DNA of 64,000 bases from Planctomycetota bacterium (GTDB lineage: Bacteria; Planctomycetota; Planctomycetia; Planctomycetales; Planctomycetaceae): the NCBI GenBank assembly GCA_022600195.1, contig JAHZKX010000064.1, positions 1 to 64,000 on the forward strand, read 5' to 3'. Below are positions 45,945-55,962 of this stretch, one piece after another. The notes beneath the pieces are model-generated. The model ran no database searches and was not told the origin of the DNA. It was given only the letters and a program-made list of their open reading frames with translations. Each line of letters starts with the position of its first letter. Within the stretch, counting starts at the first letter, position 1. The translations under genes were made by a program, and so were the position numbers.

Positions 45945-47408
45945 TCACTCATAGGTGTGTCCCAGGTCATTGGTGCGGACCGCTTTCAATTTGTCTGCCA
46001 TGCGTTGCTTAAATTCTGCAACTTTGGTTTGAAAAGCGGGTTTCATTGCCAGGTTCGTATATTGCAATGGATCTTTCTGCATATCGAACAGCTCCATTCC
46101 CCCGGATGCATCTTCCTTATATTGAATATAAGCCCAGCGATCATCACGAAGCAGAAAAGCCTGTCGCTTTTTACCACGTGGAGCAACGCTGAATGCAGTA
46201 TCACGCACACTGACGCTGGGATCATCTAACAAGGCCGAAAGGTCTTTACCCTGAATACGTTTGGGAACTTCCAAACCGCACAGGTTACTAATCGTTGGAT
46301 ACAAATCAAGTAGCTCCGTCAGAGAATGGCAGACAGCCGGTTTTTTTCCGGGGACACTGATAATGAGCGGGACAGACGCCGATTCTTCATGCAAGCTCAC
46401 CTTGGCCCAGAAATCATGTTCACCCAGGTGATATCCGTGATCGCTCGTGAAAATCACAATGGTTTTATCTTCAATGCCAGCTTCTTTGAGAGCCTGCGTG
46501 ACTTTCCCAACCTGTGCGTCCATGTACGCCACGGAAGCCAGATAACCGCCGACCGCTTTTTTCTGACGTCTCAAATCCATTTTCATGTTGAGACTGGTTT
46601 TATAGTTGATACCTAACCTGGGGATATCATCCCAGTCACCTTTCACCTTTTCAGGAAGCACATGTTTGCTGTAAGGCTTGAATGGCGGATAATAAGCACG
46701 CGGCGCCACAAACGGAACATGAGGCCTCACAAAACCGACGCCCAGAAAAAAAGGCTCGTCTTTGTGTTTCTTGATCAGCGCAACTGCTTTTTTCGCAGTC
46801 TTGCCGTCGGAGTGCACCAGATCATCTCCATCTGCTTCAACCACAACAAACGTATTTCCGCCCACAGCAGGTTTTTTACCATCAGGATTGTTTTCCAGTG
46901 TTTCTCCGTCACCAGCAGCCGTCCATTCAGGTCCCTGACTGTTGAACTTCTCGGTCCACGAAGCAGGGTCGTCTGTGCCATCACTTCCTTTTTCAATATC
47001 GCCGGGTACGCCCATATGATAAATCTTGCTCACACGCGCAGTGTAGTAGCCGTTGTTTTTGAAATGTTGTGACCACGTCGCACGATCGCCGATATAAGAC
47101 CGTGGGCTGACATACCCAAACGCCTTAGTCGCATGCGGATAATAACCGGACATGAACGATGCTCTTGATGGTCCGCAATAAGTGGCCTGACAATAAGCCC
47201 GCGTGAACCGCGTTCCTTTCGCAGCAATGGCATCAATGTTGGGCGTCTGGCAAACTTTGTTTCCGTAACAGGAGAGTGCCGTCGAGGTTAAATCATCAGA
47301 AATAATAAACAGCACGTTATATTGTTTTTCCGCCGACTGCGCCGTTTCAGAATAGGAAATGGACAACAGAATCAGACAGGCAAGAATTGAATAGAAGCGC
47401 ATTTTCAT
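45945..47408 (-). CDS. Secreted iduronate-2-sulfatase-like sulfatase
   Basis: The 487-residue protein has a signal peptide (MRFYSILACLILLSISYS). YNVLFIISDDLTSTALSCYGN is the metal site, and CQATYCGPSRASFMSGYYP is the formylglycine motif in its classical C-x-P-x-R form. VGFVRPHVPFVAPRAYY and FTSDHGYHLGEHDFW give the rest. The PHxPF block and HLGEH motif point to the iduronate-2-sulfatase subfamily. It should remove sulfate from glycosaminoglycan-like or algal sulfated polysaccharides. The gene stands alone on the minus strand after the DUF3365 gene, with a 194-bp gap. Confidence 0.93.
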   Translation of the reverse strand: MKMRFYSILACLILLSISYSETAQSAEKQYNVLFIISDDLTSTALSCYGNKVCQTPNIDAIAAKGTRFTRAYCQATYCGPSRASFMSGYYPHATKAFGYVSPRSYIGDRATWSQHFKNNGYYTARVSKIYHMGVPGDIEKGSDGTDDPASWTEKFNSQGPEWTAAGDGETLENNPDGKKPAVGGNTFVVVEADGDDLVHSDGKTAKKAVALIKKHKDEPFFLGVGFVRPHVPFVAPRAYYPPFKPYSKHVLPEKVKGDWDDIPRLGINYKTSLNMKMDLRRQKKAVGGYLASVAYMDAQVGKVTQALKEAGIEDKTIVIFTSDHGYHLGEHDFWAKVSLHEESASVPLIISVPGKKPAVCHSLTELLDLYPTISNLCGLEVPKRIQGKDLSALLDDPSVSVRDTAFSVAPRGKKRQAFLLRDDRWAYIQYKEDASGGMELFDMQKDPLQYTNLAMKPAFQTKVAEFKQRMADKLKAVRTNDLGHTYE

Positions 47409-47602
47409 CTCTATTCCTAAACGGTCGAGAAAAGTGAAAGGTGGAAATCCAGCAAGCGGATACTGTTTTCCATTCTATGGTTCCGCTTGCGAACCGACAA
47501 CTCAACCACGATGAAGGGCAGAAATCTTCACCCATCCTTCAAAATAAGATGAAATCTGCAGCCAACCGAATGCACATCTGATGGAATACACAAGCGAGCC
47601 AA

Positions 47603-48205
47603 CTAATCCTGCTTGACGGGAATGGTCAGCACCAGTCCGGCAAATCGCTCTTTCTTGTTCTTATTAGCACCGAATCCCAAGTGACATCCCAGACACCCGT
47701 TGTTGTTCAAAGAAATCGCAACGGCACGGCGATAAACACCTTTTTCCACGCGCTCATATTCGTGCTTACCGGCTGCAATCTCTTTAGCAGCCTGCTTCTC
47801 AAAATCTCCCTCGGGTTTGTGGTCGATACTCATGACCTTGGCATTAACGGCAATCCACTTTGCTTTGATATTCTCCTGGCGATCGATGTCTTTAAACATA
47901 TCCTCCATCACTCGTGCCGGAACTGACGACCTGTCATTGAAGAAATAATAATGGTGCATCGCCTCTAATGTAGAGGCATAAAGATTATGTGTCAGCTTCG
48001 CACGTTCGCGAGCCACTTCAACCGTCACAAGTCGTTTCTCAGTCGATTTCTTTTTCGTGGTCGTCTTGGCAGCAACTGATTTCTCATCTTGAACCGCTTT
48101 GCCCTTGTCCGCAGTCGGTGGTTCTGCAAACGATTTTGCCGCAATATAAAAAACGCTTGCCGAGACAATCAACAAACAGGAAATGGTCGTTTTGGTTGAA
48201 TGCAT
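47603..48205 (-). CDS. DUF3365-like exported c-type heme protein
   Basis: The 200-residue protein has a signal peptide (about 8-27) and a Lys-rich linker (AAKTTTKKKSTEKR). A helical domain then carries EAMHHYYFFNDRSSVPARVMEDMF and one heme attachment site, CLGCH, close to the C-terminus. The late CxxCH and the helical layout match DUF3365 (Tll0287-like) sensors. The heme could sense redox state or gas, or carry electrons; no partner domain is fused. It is divergent from a DUF1501 gene. Confidence 0.75.
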   Translation of the reverse strand: MHSTKTTISCLLIVSASVFYIAAKSFAEPPTADKGKAVQDEKSVAAKTTTKKKSTEKRLVTVEVARERAKLTHNLYASTLEAMHHYYFFNDRSSVPARVMEDMFKDIDRQENIKAKWIAVNAKVMSIDHKPEGDFEKQAAKEIAAGKHEYERVEKGVYRRAVAISLNNNGCLGCHLGFGANKNKKERFAGLVLTIPVKQD

Positions 48206-48531
48206 TCTATTACTCCTTCGATACCACGATGAAAATTTCTCTCAATCTACTTCACGCAGATCCTGGCTCGAATACCAACGGAACCAGAAATCTCACATCT
48301 ACAGCTTGAATCTGAAATGGCTTCAGTTTCACTCTTTTTCAATCGCTCTGATTCTAGCAGTTTCTCCAACGCAAAACTAGACAATCTTGTCTTGTTTTTG
48401 ATTTACTGCGAATCACCTTGAGTTCTTTACCTAACTTCTGGTATAAACACCCGTTGATGCATGTTTTGCAGTTTGGAGGGCGGGTTCATTCACAAAGAGA
48501 AAGTACCCAACCTGAAATGGAAAGGGGAGAA
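48206..48531. other. Divergent intergenic region
   Basis: These 326 bp contain promoters for the DUF3365 and DUF1501 genes. AGACAA-TC-TTGTCT (48379-48392) is a perfect 14-bp palindrome that could bind a regulator. The DUF1501 frame is open here from TTG 48418, but that extension has no export signal of its own. Confidence 0.5.
48379..48392. promoter_or_regulatory. 14-bp palindrome, possible operator
   Basis: AGACAA and TTGTCT flank a two-base centre, with a T-rich stretch on the right. The position between divergent genes suits an operator. The evidence is symmetry only. Confidence 0.3.
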
Positions 48532-49932
48532 ATGCTGTCATTCCTGTGCTCACAGAAGCAGCAAACACGTCGATCATTCATCCAGGCCGGAGCACTGGGA
48601 CTGACTGGATTCTCATTGGCGAATTTATTACGGGCAGAAGCGCAAGCAGGCATCGGTTCGTCGAACAAAGCCATCATAAATGTGCATCTGGATGGCGGCC
48701 CCCCTCATATGGATATGATCGATCTAAAGCCCGATGCCCCCGTTGAAATTCGAGGCGAATTTCAACCCATTTCATCCAAAGTTTCCGGGATTCATATTTG
48801 CGAGCTACTGCCGCGCATGGCCGCACAGGCCGATCAGTTTGCTTTGATTCGTTCTCTGGTAGGTTCTGCCGGAGCCCATAATGCCTTTCAGTGCCAATCA
48901 GGTTTTCGTAAAAAAGATATGCTCTCTGTCGGTGGTCGCCCTGCTCTCGGTTCGGTCATCGCAAAACTCGAAAGCACAGCCCACGATCTGGCTCCCCCGT
49001 TTGTTGACATCATGCAAGGACGCGGCTTAGTCAGAAACAGCGCACGCCCCGGGTTTTTAGGCCCCTCATACCAGCCGTTCCGCCCCGACCTTTCAGACTT
49101 ATTTGAACGACAGCTTGAGAAAGGGATGCAAGGCGAACTGAAACGTCTGGGCGCCGATCATCAAGTCAGCTTGAAATTGAATCCTGCTCTTAGTCTGCAA
49201 AGACTGGAAAATCGAACGACATTACTCTCGAAATTGGATACGATTCGACGCAAAGTTGACTCCAGCGGCATGATGGATGCCATGGACCGATTTTCACAAC
49301 AGGCAGTCAGCATTCTTACCTCCGGTCGTCTGGCCGATGCGATGGATCTAAGTAAGGAAGATCCCGCCACACTGGCACGCTACTCACCTGCATCGCAAAA
49401 CAATGCTTCAAAATTCACGACAAGTGATGGCCCCGATGCCGTTAAGAAATTCCTGATAGCCAGACGGCTTGTGGAAGCGGGGGTACGATGTGTGAGTATC
49501 TCAATTAGTGACTTTGACACGCACAGAAACAATTTCGAGCGTTTGCGTCAATTACTGCCAATCGTTGATCACGGACTGTCTGCCCTGGTAACCGACCTCC
49601 AGGAACGTGGGATGTTAGACGATGTCACAATTGTTGCCTGGGGAGAATTTGGGCGCACTCCTCGGATTAATTCGAAAAATGGAGGCCGAGATCATTGGCC
49701 TCGTGTAGGCCCTGCCATTATCGCTGGTGGAGGCCTGAAAACCGGACAGGTCATTGGTAAAACGGACCGCACCGCCAGCTCAGTAGTTCAGCGTCCCGTG
49801 CATTACAAAGATGTCTTTGCCACTCTGTATCATACTCTCGGCATTGATCCACATGCAGTCACATTAACAGACCCACGCGGAAGGCCTCAATATCTCCTCG
49901 ATGAAGGCAAACCCCTGGTAGAGCTCATTTGA
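48532..49932 (+). CDS. DUF1501 Tat-exported protein, second copy
   Basis: The 466-residue protein has a Tat signal (TRRSFIQAGALGLTG) and the same blocks as the copy at 21449: DGGPPHMDMIDLKPDAP, SISISDFDTHRNN, and WGEFGRTPRINSKNGGRDHW. The ATG at 48532 is preceded by AGGGGAG, while ATG 48517 and TTG 48418 in the same frame are less likely. Its function is unknown. It is followed by a DUF1080 gene 138 bp downstream on the same strand. Confidence 0.9.
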   Translation: MLSFLCSQKQQTRRSFIQAGALGLTGFSLANLLRAEAQAGIGSSNKAIINVHLDGGPPHMDMIDLKPDAPVEIRGEFQPISSKVSGIHICELLPRMAAQADQFALIRSLVGSAGAHNAFQCQSGFRKKDMLSVGGRPALGSVIAKLESTAHDLAPPFVDIMQGRGLVRNSARPGFLGPSYQPFRPDLSDLFERQLEKGMQGELKRLGADHQVSLKLNPALSLQRLENRTTLLSKLDTIRRKVDSSGMMDAMDRFSQQAVSILTSGRLADAMDLSKEDPATLARYSPASQNNASKFTTSDGPDAVKKFLIARRLVEAGVRCVSISISDFDTHRNNFERLRQLLPIVDHGLSALVTDLQERGMLDDVTIVAWGEFGRTPRINSKNGGRDHWPRVGPAIIAGGGLKTGQVIGKTDRTASSVVQRPVHYKDVFATLYHTLGIDPHAVTLTDPRGRPQYLLDEGKPLVELI

Positions 49933-50070
49933 TTTCTCCGTTCAAACCACAGTCACAACAACTACTTGTTTCACGCTTTTGAAGCAGGTATGATCGAATT
50001 GACTAGAATAGCTTCCTGCTGTTTACATACGCCACACAACCATTCCACTACCCACAGGAACGTTTCAACC

Positions 50071-50796
50071 ATGAAAAATATCGCCATCCTATTCAGCTTC
50101 GTTCTGATACTTCTCTGCAAACCAATGAACTTGCATGCGGAAGAGTTACCGCATTATAAGCCTCTCTTCAATGGGAAAGACCTGACCGGTTGGGTCAATG
50201 TGAACACCGACAAAGATACCTGGTTTGTGCGCGATGGAATGTTGATTTGCACGGGACACCCCATTGGGGTCATGCGAACTGATAAACAGTATGAAAACTT
50301 TCTGCTACACGTTGAATGGCGTCATATGGAAGCCGGCGGAAATTCAGGCGTATTTGCCTGGAGTGCAGGTACGGTCCCGGAAGGAAGACGCTTACCCAAA
50401 GGCATGGAAATTCAAATGCTGGAACTGGAGTGGGTCAATCTCCATAAGAAAAAAGATGGTACCCTGCCTCCCATTGCCTATGTGCATGGGGAACTGTTTG
50501 GAGCGAATGGCTTAACAACAATACCCGACAACCCACGTGGCACACGCAGCAAGTCGATTGAAAATCGCTGTAAAGGAAAAGGCCAATGGAATGTCTATGA
50601 TGTCGTCTGCGTCGATGGCGTTGTGAAACTTTCCGTGAATGGTAAATTCGTCAACGGCGTCAGAAATGCCTCGGTCAAGAAAGGGTATCTCTGTCTCGAA
50701 TCGGAAGGAGCAGAAATTCAATTCCGAAGTATTCAAATTATGGAATTACCCCCCGGAATCACGTCGAAAGCACAAACCGCCCCACTTCTAAAGTAA
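50071..50796 (+). CDS. Secreted DUF1080 (3-keto-disaccharide hydrolase-type) protein
   Basis: The 241-residue protein has a signal peptide ([16 protein letters not shown]). A concanavalin-like DUF1080 domain follows, with [20 protein letters not shown], then [31 protein letters not shown], and [21 protein letters not shown]. Family members hydrolyse 3-keto-glycosides produced by Gfo/Idh/MocA dehydrogenases, which matches the exported Gfo/Idh/MocA enzyme encoded at 43539. The upstream open frame to 49966 has no export signal and is not used. Confidence 0.9.
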   Translation: MKNIAILFSFVLILLCKPMNLHAEELPHYKPLFNGKDLTGWVNVNTDKDTWFVRDGMLICTGHPIGVMRTDKQYENFLLHVEWRHMEAGGNSGVFAWSAGTVPEGRRLPKGMEIQMLELEWVNLHKKKDGTLPPIAYVHGELFGANGLTTIPDNPRGTRSKSIENRCKGKGQWNVYDVVCVDGVVKLSVNGKFVNGVRNASVKKGYLCLESEGAEIQFRSIQIMELPPGITSKAQTAPLLK

Positions 50797-50891
50797 GAAA
50801 TCACTAAATGCGGACTCTGATACCAACTGCAGCAGCCACGCCTGCCACGCATGTATACTAATCCGTGAGAAATTATTCTTGAGTCTGCATT

Positions 50892-50920
50892 TTAGACATG
50901 ATACTCTTAGTTAGGATAAT
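50892..50920 (+). promoter_or_regulatory. Possible sigma-70-type promoter for the DUF1559 gene
   Basis: TTAGAC (50892-50897) and GATAAT (50915-50920) are spaced by 17 bases and lie 126 bp before the pseudopilin ATG. Agreement with TTGACA/TATAAT is moderate, and an AT-rich leader follows. Confidence 0.35.
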
Positions 50921-51045
50921 GAATTAAACAAACAGAAGCATGATTTGTATCTGCTTATTATAATTGACTTTTGAGTGTAAAAGTTTGTTGGCGATTCTAC
51001 ATAAAAACATAATTCATAAACTGTTTTCAATTCAGGAGATCCACC

Positions 51046-52107
51046 ATGCGTAGAAATCAAAAGAATCTCGCCCGAGGATTCACGTTGATTGAATTACTGG
51101 TAGTGATTGCAATCATTGCGATTCTGATTGCTTTACTATTACCGGCTGTTCAACAGGCACGAGAAGCAGCACGCCGTTCTGCGTGTACGAACAATTTAAA
51201 GCAAATTGGATTGGCACTGCATAATTACCATGACGTGCATAAAACATTTCCTCCTGGAGAATTGACGAGCAGTTTTGATGGTGGATTTAATCCCACCGAT
51301 CGAAGGTACGCCTTTGCGACAGAAGGGACAATCGTAAGCGCGGTCAACGCGGTCGGGCGTCATGGAACCAGTTGGATGCTCCATATCCTTCCACAACTCG
51401 AGCAGGGACAAATTTATGACAAGTGGAATTTCAATCGAAATGTCTATGGGAATGGTGTGAAATTATTTGCCACAGATGTATTCACACCAACTCAGTCAAA
51501 TATCCCCGTGTTTTACTGCCCTTCTCGCCGTAACAAAATGGACTTAAACAAATATAGCTCCCTCCAGAGAGTGAATATTGATTTCAACAAAGGTGGAAAT
51601 GACTACTCAGCCTGTATTGGTTCCGGCATCGCTTTCAACAATGTTTCATTAGGCCTCCCTGGTGCAACCTGGGATGTCACACCAGCACAAAGTCAGAATG
51701 AACCCATTCAGCCAACGGCCCTGGGTCCCGCTGGTATCATGAAAACACCTCATGTATTTGACATTGGAATCTTCTCTGTGAACAGTAACACTCGAATGGG
51801 TGATATCAAAGATGGTACTTCAAACGTCATTATGGTTGGTGAGAATCAGAAATTAGTCTTCCCCGGCGTCATTGATAATCTCAGAAGTCGCGATGGATGG
51901 GCCTGGGGCGGAGCAGCCACTCTCTTCAGCACGCGAGAAGGACCAAATAAAGCGCTCTCGATTGCTGGTCCTGGCAGCGACCATGAGACAATTGCACATT
52001 TTGCATTTGCAGATGGAAGTGTCCGAAGTATCTCAGATAATATCGATGGTTTCCTGTTTGCCAATCTCGGAAATATGTCAAACAATATTCCCGTCGGAGA
52101 TAATTAA
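51046..52107 (+). CDS. DUF1559 type II pseudopilin-like protein
   Basis: The 353-residue protein begins with a short basic leader and a type IV prepilin site ([26 protein letters not shown]; the two halves are contiguous). This is followed by the planctomycete DUF1559 signature [27 protein letters not shown] and, near the C-terminus, [13 protein letters not shown], the conserved H-x9-DG box. It would be processed by a prepilin peptidase at Gly-Phe and exposed on or beneath the cell surface. Planctomycetes carry dozens of these paralogues, and their role is unknown. The downstream gene (52402) is the usual partner type. Confidence 0.95.
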   Translation: MRRNQKNLARGFTLIELLVVIAIIAILIALLLPAVQQAREAARRSACTNNLKQIGLALHNYHDVHKTFPPGELTSSFDGGFNPTDRRYAFATEGTIVSAVNAVGRHGTSWMLHILPQLEQGQIYDKWNFNRNVYGNGVKLFATDVFTPTQSNIPVFYCPSRRNKMDLNKYSSLQRVNIDFNKGGNDYSACIGSGIAFNNVSLGLPGATWDVTPAQSQNEPIQPTALGPAGIMKTPHVFDIGIFSVNSNTRMGDIKDGTSNVIMVGENQKLVFPGVIDNLRSRDGWAWGGAATLFSTREGPNKALSIAGPGSDHETIAHFAFADGSVRSISDNIDGFLFANLGNMSNNIPVGDN

Positions 52108-52198
52108 AATAATGCTGGATTGGGATCAATGTGATGACCAGCCAGCATCTGTTACAGACACTTTCTCCGTAGTTGGTATTTGATCACGATCATTTTCA

Positions 52199-52225
52199 CA
52201 TCTTCTCCACGCTGAGGAGAAGATG
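52199..52225 (+). terminator. Hairpin downstream of DUF1559 gene
   Basis: CATCTTCTCC (52199-52208) and GGAGAAGATG (52216-52225) form a perfect ten-pair stem with a seven-base loop. It lies 92 bp after the stop. No T-run follows, so it may terminate weakly or protect the 3' end of the mRNA. Confidence 0.55.
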
Positions 52226-52401
52226 AATTGAATCGGAACATCGTATACTCAAATTATTGTAATATGCTCGGGTAGTGAGTTTTTTATATACAGGTTTTTC
52301 TCTCTTATCCAGTCATCAAAACTCATAAAACGCATCCAGGTTCAGAAAGGCGATCTGCCAGGAAGATCCTTTTTGACTAAATGAATAGAGTGGGCTAAAG
52401 A

Positions 52402-53250
52402 ATGGTTGTTCGATTTGTATGCAAATGTGGCAAAAGTCTAAAAGCGCCCGATGAATATATCGGGAAAAAAGTATCTTGCTCAAAATGCGGCGAAATTTCG
52501 AGAGTTCCTGAGAAAGAGAAAACCTCAGAATCAAAACCAAAGAAGAAAAAGCCCGATTTACTTAAACAGGAACACGTTCTCCCCCCTCTCACTGAAGTAC
52601 GCAGTCGAGAGGAAGTCATGGCCGAGAAATCTTCGAACACTCCTGAAACGCCCAACGAAGCCGCAGTATCAAGTAACATTGCCAATCAACTGTTACGTGA
52701 AACCGGTGCGCCCGATGGCAACCAACCCGGCGATTTCAACTCTCCCTACACAAAGAATAAACCATCTAAAGAAAAGCCGATACCAGATGATTCGAAATGG
52801 GCAGAAGAGAAAAAATACCTGAAAGAATATACCAAATATTATGGAAAACTGATTCTTCCGGGGGCGGTTGCAGTCGTTGTGATCTGCATTGGATTATACT
52901 CATTAATGAATGCTATGGTTAGTACCAGTGATCACCCAACACTGGGTACGGTGAGCGGAATTGTGACACTTGATGACAAACCGCTACCACGCGCAGAGAT
53001 TACGTTTATCCCACAGGATGAATGGAAAGAAGATAAAATCCCGGCGGAATCGAAGGGCATTACCAATGAGCAGGGACAGTTCGAACTCATCTATTCAAAA
53101 GACCTCAAGGGGGCGGCGATCGGTAATCACTTTGTCCGAATCATCTCGTTTGAGAAGAAAGTACCATTGATCTATAATGTGAAATCGGTACTCAAATTCG
53201 AAGTAAAAAAAGGATCGAATCAAGCAGATTTTAATCTCGTTTCCAAATAA
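52402..53250 (+). CDS. Zinc-ribbon / membrane / carboxypeptidase-regulatory-like protein
   Basis: The 282-residue protein has an N-terminal zinc-ribbon-like element (FVCKCGKSLKAPDEYIG then CSKCG; Cys7, Cys9, Cys26, Cys29). A polar Lys/Pro/Ser-rich linker and one membrane segment (about 150-172) follow. The C-terminal transthyretin-like domain has GTVSGIVTLDDKPLPRAEITF and TNEQGQFELI. The last domain is typical of the small lipoprotein-like partner encoded after DUF1559 genes in planctomycetes. The added cytoplasmic zinc ribbon is unusual and could bind nucleic acid or protein. The function is unknown. Confidence 0.78.
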   Translation: MVVRFVCKCGKSLKAPDEYIGKKVSCSKCGEISRVPEKEKTSESKPKKKKPDLLKQEHVLPPLTEVRSREEVMAEKSSNTPETPNEAAVSSNIANQLLRETGAPDGNQPGDFNSPYTKNKPSKEKPIPDDSKWAEEKKYLKEYTKYYGKLILPGAVAVVVICIGLYSLMNAMVSTSDHPTLGTVSGIVTLDDKPLPRAEITFIPQDEWKEDKIPAESKGITNEQGQFELIYSKDLKGAAIGNHFVRIISFEKKVPLIYNVKSVLKFEVKKGSNQADFNLVSK

Positions 53251-53638
53251 ACGCATTTAAGCTGACTCGAATCCTCTGTTCGATTCCGTAACGCCAGAAC
53301 TCACGTACTTCCCTCCTCATCTCACAGTTTTTCTAAGGCTGTTCCGGCAATCATTCTTGTTCTGAACCATCCTTTGGGGCCTAATCAGCGCAGATCGGAA
53401 TGAGGCCGAAAAAACACTGGGTCACAGCACCCGGTTCCTTAACTAAGCTCATAAATTAACAGGGGTTGTGAAAACAGGACCTGCTTGACTCAGCAATCTG
53501 ACCACAATAAAATAACAGCATTCCATTGATGAATTTTAGCGCGATGAACTTCGCCGCACAGCAAGACATCAAGATGAGTTACCCGCCACCGGAAGAGCAC
53601 TGTCAATTCCCACCTGTTTTTCCTGTCTGATTAATGTG
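53251..53638. other. Intergenic region without recognised features
   Basis: These 388 bp lie before the second cytochrome/DUF1552 operon. No ORF, clear hairpin or promoter pair was found. Confidence 0.5.
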
Positions 53639-55948
53639 ATGAAAAATATGAGTTCCAGTCTGAAGCATGGCCTTTTTTGGTTGCGACTTCCGTCGCTTAG
53701 TCTCATCGGCTGTCTTTACATCCTGGTCTTTCAGATCACGGTGAACGCTGTAGAACCAAAACCACTCGCGGGAAAACAGATTTATCAGAAATTGTGTATC
53801 GAGTGCCACGCAGCCAACGGTCAGGGTGTGACAGATAAAGCCAATCCTTTTCACGGCAGAAAAAGTCTCATCGAGCTGACCACACTCATTGATGAAACCA
53901 TGCCGGAGGAAGATCCCGAACTCTGCCAGGGCAAACAGGCAGAACAGGTAGCGCTATATGTCTTCAATCGGTTCTATACAAATCACACAGGGTCTGCCTC
54001 TGATACCGCGCGTGTCCAATTATCACACTTAACCGTGCGACAGTATCTATGCACAACAGCCGACCTGATGTCATATTTTCTGGGAAACGCCAAAGTTACG
54101 AATTCCGAACGAGGGCTCAGCGCAGAGTATTACAATAGCCGAAATATGCGTAGAGACAAAAGGGTTTTAAAGCAAATTGATCCCCGTGTGAACTTTCAGT
54201 TTGGAACCAAAAAACCCATAGAGAAGATCACCAACGCAGAAGAATTTTCCATCAAATGGGAAGGCTCCGTTCTGGCAGAAGAAACCGGCGACTATGAATT
54301 TATCCTGAAAACAGAAAACGGAGCGCGTTTATGGGTCAATAAATCGGCTCCGATTATCGATGAATGGGTCAGTTCCCAGGGAAGCCCCAAAGAACATCGT
54401 GCCACCATCCGATTACTCGGAGGCAAGCCTTATACGTTACGCTTGCATCTATTCAAATACAAAGACAAATCATCATCTGTCATCTTGGAGTGGAAGCCGC
54501 CACATAAAGCACAGGAAATCATCCCGCAGCGTAATCTGGTTCCGCAACAGGTTCCGGGCACGTTCATCAGTTCCACCAATTTTCCTCCCGATGACAGCGT
54601 CTCTGGTTACGAACGAGGCACCGCTGTATCCAAATCCTGGGATGAAGCAACCACAACTGCTGCCCTCGAAATCATGACGTTAGTCATCAAGCATCTGGAT
54701 CGGTTGGCGGGTGTAAAAAAGAACGACAAAAATCGCACTGAAAAAATCAAACGTTTCTGTCAGTATTTTGCACAACTGGCATTTCGGCGTCCACTTACCC
54801 AGGATGAGAAAACGTTTTTTGTCGCGCAACATTTTCAACAGGAACCAACCATTGAGTTAGCTGTCAAACGCATCATTCTGCTGGTATTGAAATCACCCCG
54901 GTTCCTTTATCTGGACAGGGAGTACAAATCGGTCGATGCCAACACAATCGCCTCTCGACTCTCTTACGGCTTATGGGATTCCATGCCCGACAAGCAACTC
55001 TTTGAGGCTGCAAAATCAGGTCGACTAAAGACACCCGATCAGGTCAGACGCCAGGCCCAACGCATGCTCAAAGACCCGCGTGCAAAATCCAAAATCCGTC
55101 ACTTCTTTCATCACTGGTTACAACTAGATGAAAAAGAGGAACTAGCCAAAGATAAAACGCTATTTCCGGATTTTGACGAACTGGTTGTCGCTGATTTGCG
55201 CACCTCGCTGGATCTGTTCCTCGATGATGTTGTCTGGAGTGACACCTCTGATTATCGCCAGTTGCTGCTGGCCGACTATGTATTTCTGAATGAAAGACTG
55301 TCTAAAGTTTATCAGGTCAAACTGCCCGCTGGTCCCGATTTCCAGAAAGTGACCCTCGATCAAAATAAACGTGCCGGTGTAATCACACACCCATACCTGA
55401 TGGCCAACTTTGCTTATCACAATCTGAGTTCTCCCATTCACCGTGGAGTGTTTGTCACACGACGCTTACTGGGAAGAACTTTAAAACCGCCTCCACAGGC
55501 GACCGAGTTTAAAGATGCCGATTTTAAACCAGGCATGTCAACACGTGAAAAAGTCGCCTTAATCACAAAACCGGCAGCCTGCATGTCATGTCACAGCATC
55601 ATCAATCCTCTTGGTTTTAGTTTGGAGCATTTTGATGCGATTGGACGATATAGAGAACAGGAAGTCCAAAAACCCATAAATGCCGCTACCGTCCTGGTTT
55701 CTACCACGGGTGAAACCGTGAATTTCAATGGTGCCCTCGATCTGGCTGAGTACATTGCCAATGACAGGCATGCCCATGCCGCGTTTGTAGACCAGCTGTT
55801 CCATCAGGCTGTCAAACAGCCCATAAATGCCTATGGGGAAAATATCCGTGAAAAATTAACCACCCAATTTGAAAATTCCGGCTATAATATTCAACAACTA
55901 CTGATCGAGATCATGCTGGTTGCCGCCTTCCACCAACCGCATTCCTGA
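53639..55948 (+). CDS. Planctomycete cytochrome c protein with PA14 and DUF1592/1588/1585 domains
   Basis: The protein of about 769 residues has a signal segment (about 12-32) and an N-terminal cytochrome c domain with CIECH. A PA14 domain follows (about 155-305; [11 protein letters not shown], then [20 protein letters not shown] and [20 protein letters not shown]). DUF1595-like helices come next, then DUF1592 ([23 protein letters not shown]), DUF1588 ([19 protein letters not shown] with CMSCH) and DUF1585. PA14 domains bind glycans, so this copy may be directed to a polysaccharide. It is paired with a DUF1552 gene 15 bp downstream. The frame opens at a GTG three bases earlier. Confidence 0.92.
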   Translation: MKNMSSSLKHGLFWLRLPSLSLIGCLYILVFQITVNAVEPKPLAGKQIYQKLCIECHAANGQGVTDKANPFHGRKSLIELTTLIDETMPEEDPELCQGKQAEQVALYVFNRFYTNHTGSASDTARVQLSHLTVRQYLCTTADLMSYFLGNAKVTNSERGLSAEYYNSRNMRRDKRVLKQIDPRVNFQFGTKKPIEKITNAEEFSIKWEGSVLAEETGDYEFILKTENGARLWVNKSAPIIDEWVSSQGSPKEHRATIRLLGGKPYTLRLHLFKYKDKSSSVILEWKPPHKAQEIIPQRNLVPQQVPGTFISSTNFPPDDSVSGYERGTAVSKSWDEATTTAALEIMTLVIKHLDRLAGVKKNDKNRTEKIKRFCQYFAQLAFRRPLTQDEKTFFVAQHFQQEPTIELAVKRIILLVLKSPRFLYLDREYKSVDANTIASRLSYGLWDSMPDKQLFEAAKSGRLKTPDQVRRQAQRMLKDPRAKSKIRHFFHHWLQLDEKEELAKDKTLFPDFDELVVADLRTSLDLFLDDVVWSDTSDYRQLLLADYVFLNERLSKVYQVKLPAGPDFQKVTLDQNKRAGVITHPYLMANFAYHNLSSPIHRGVFVTRRLLGRTLKPPPQATEFKDADFKPGMSTREKVALITKPAACMSCHSIINPLGFSLEHFDAIGRYREQEVQKPINAATVLVSTTGETVNFNGALDLAEYIANDRHAHAAFVDQLFHQAVKQPINAYGENIREKLTTQFENSGYNIQQLLIEIMLVAAFHQPHS

Positions 55949-55962
55949 GAAAGAACTATCAT

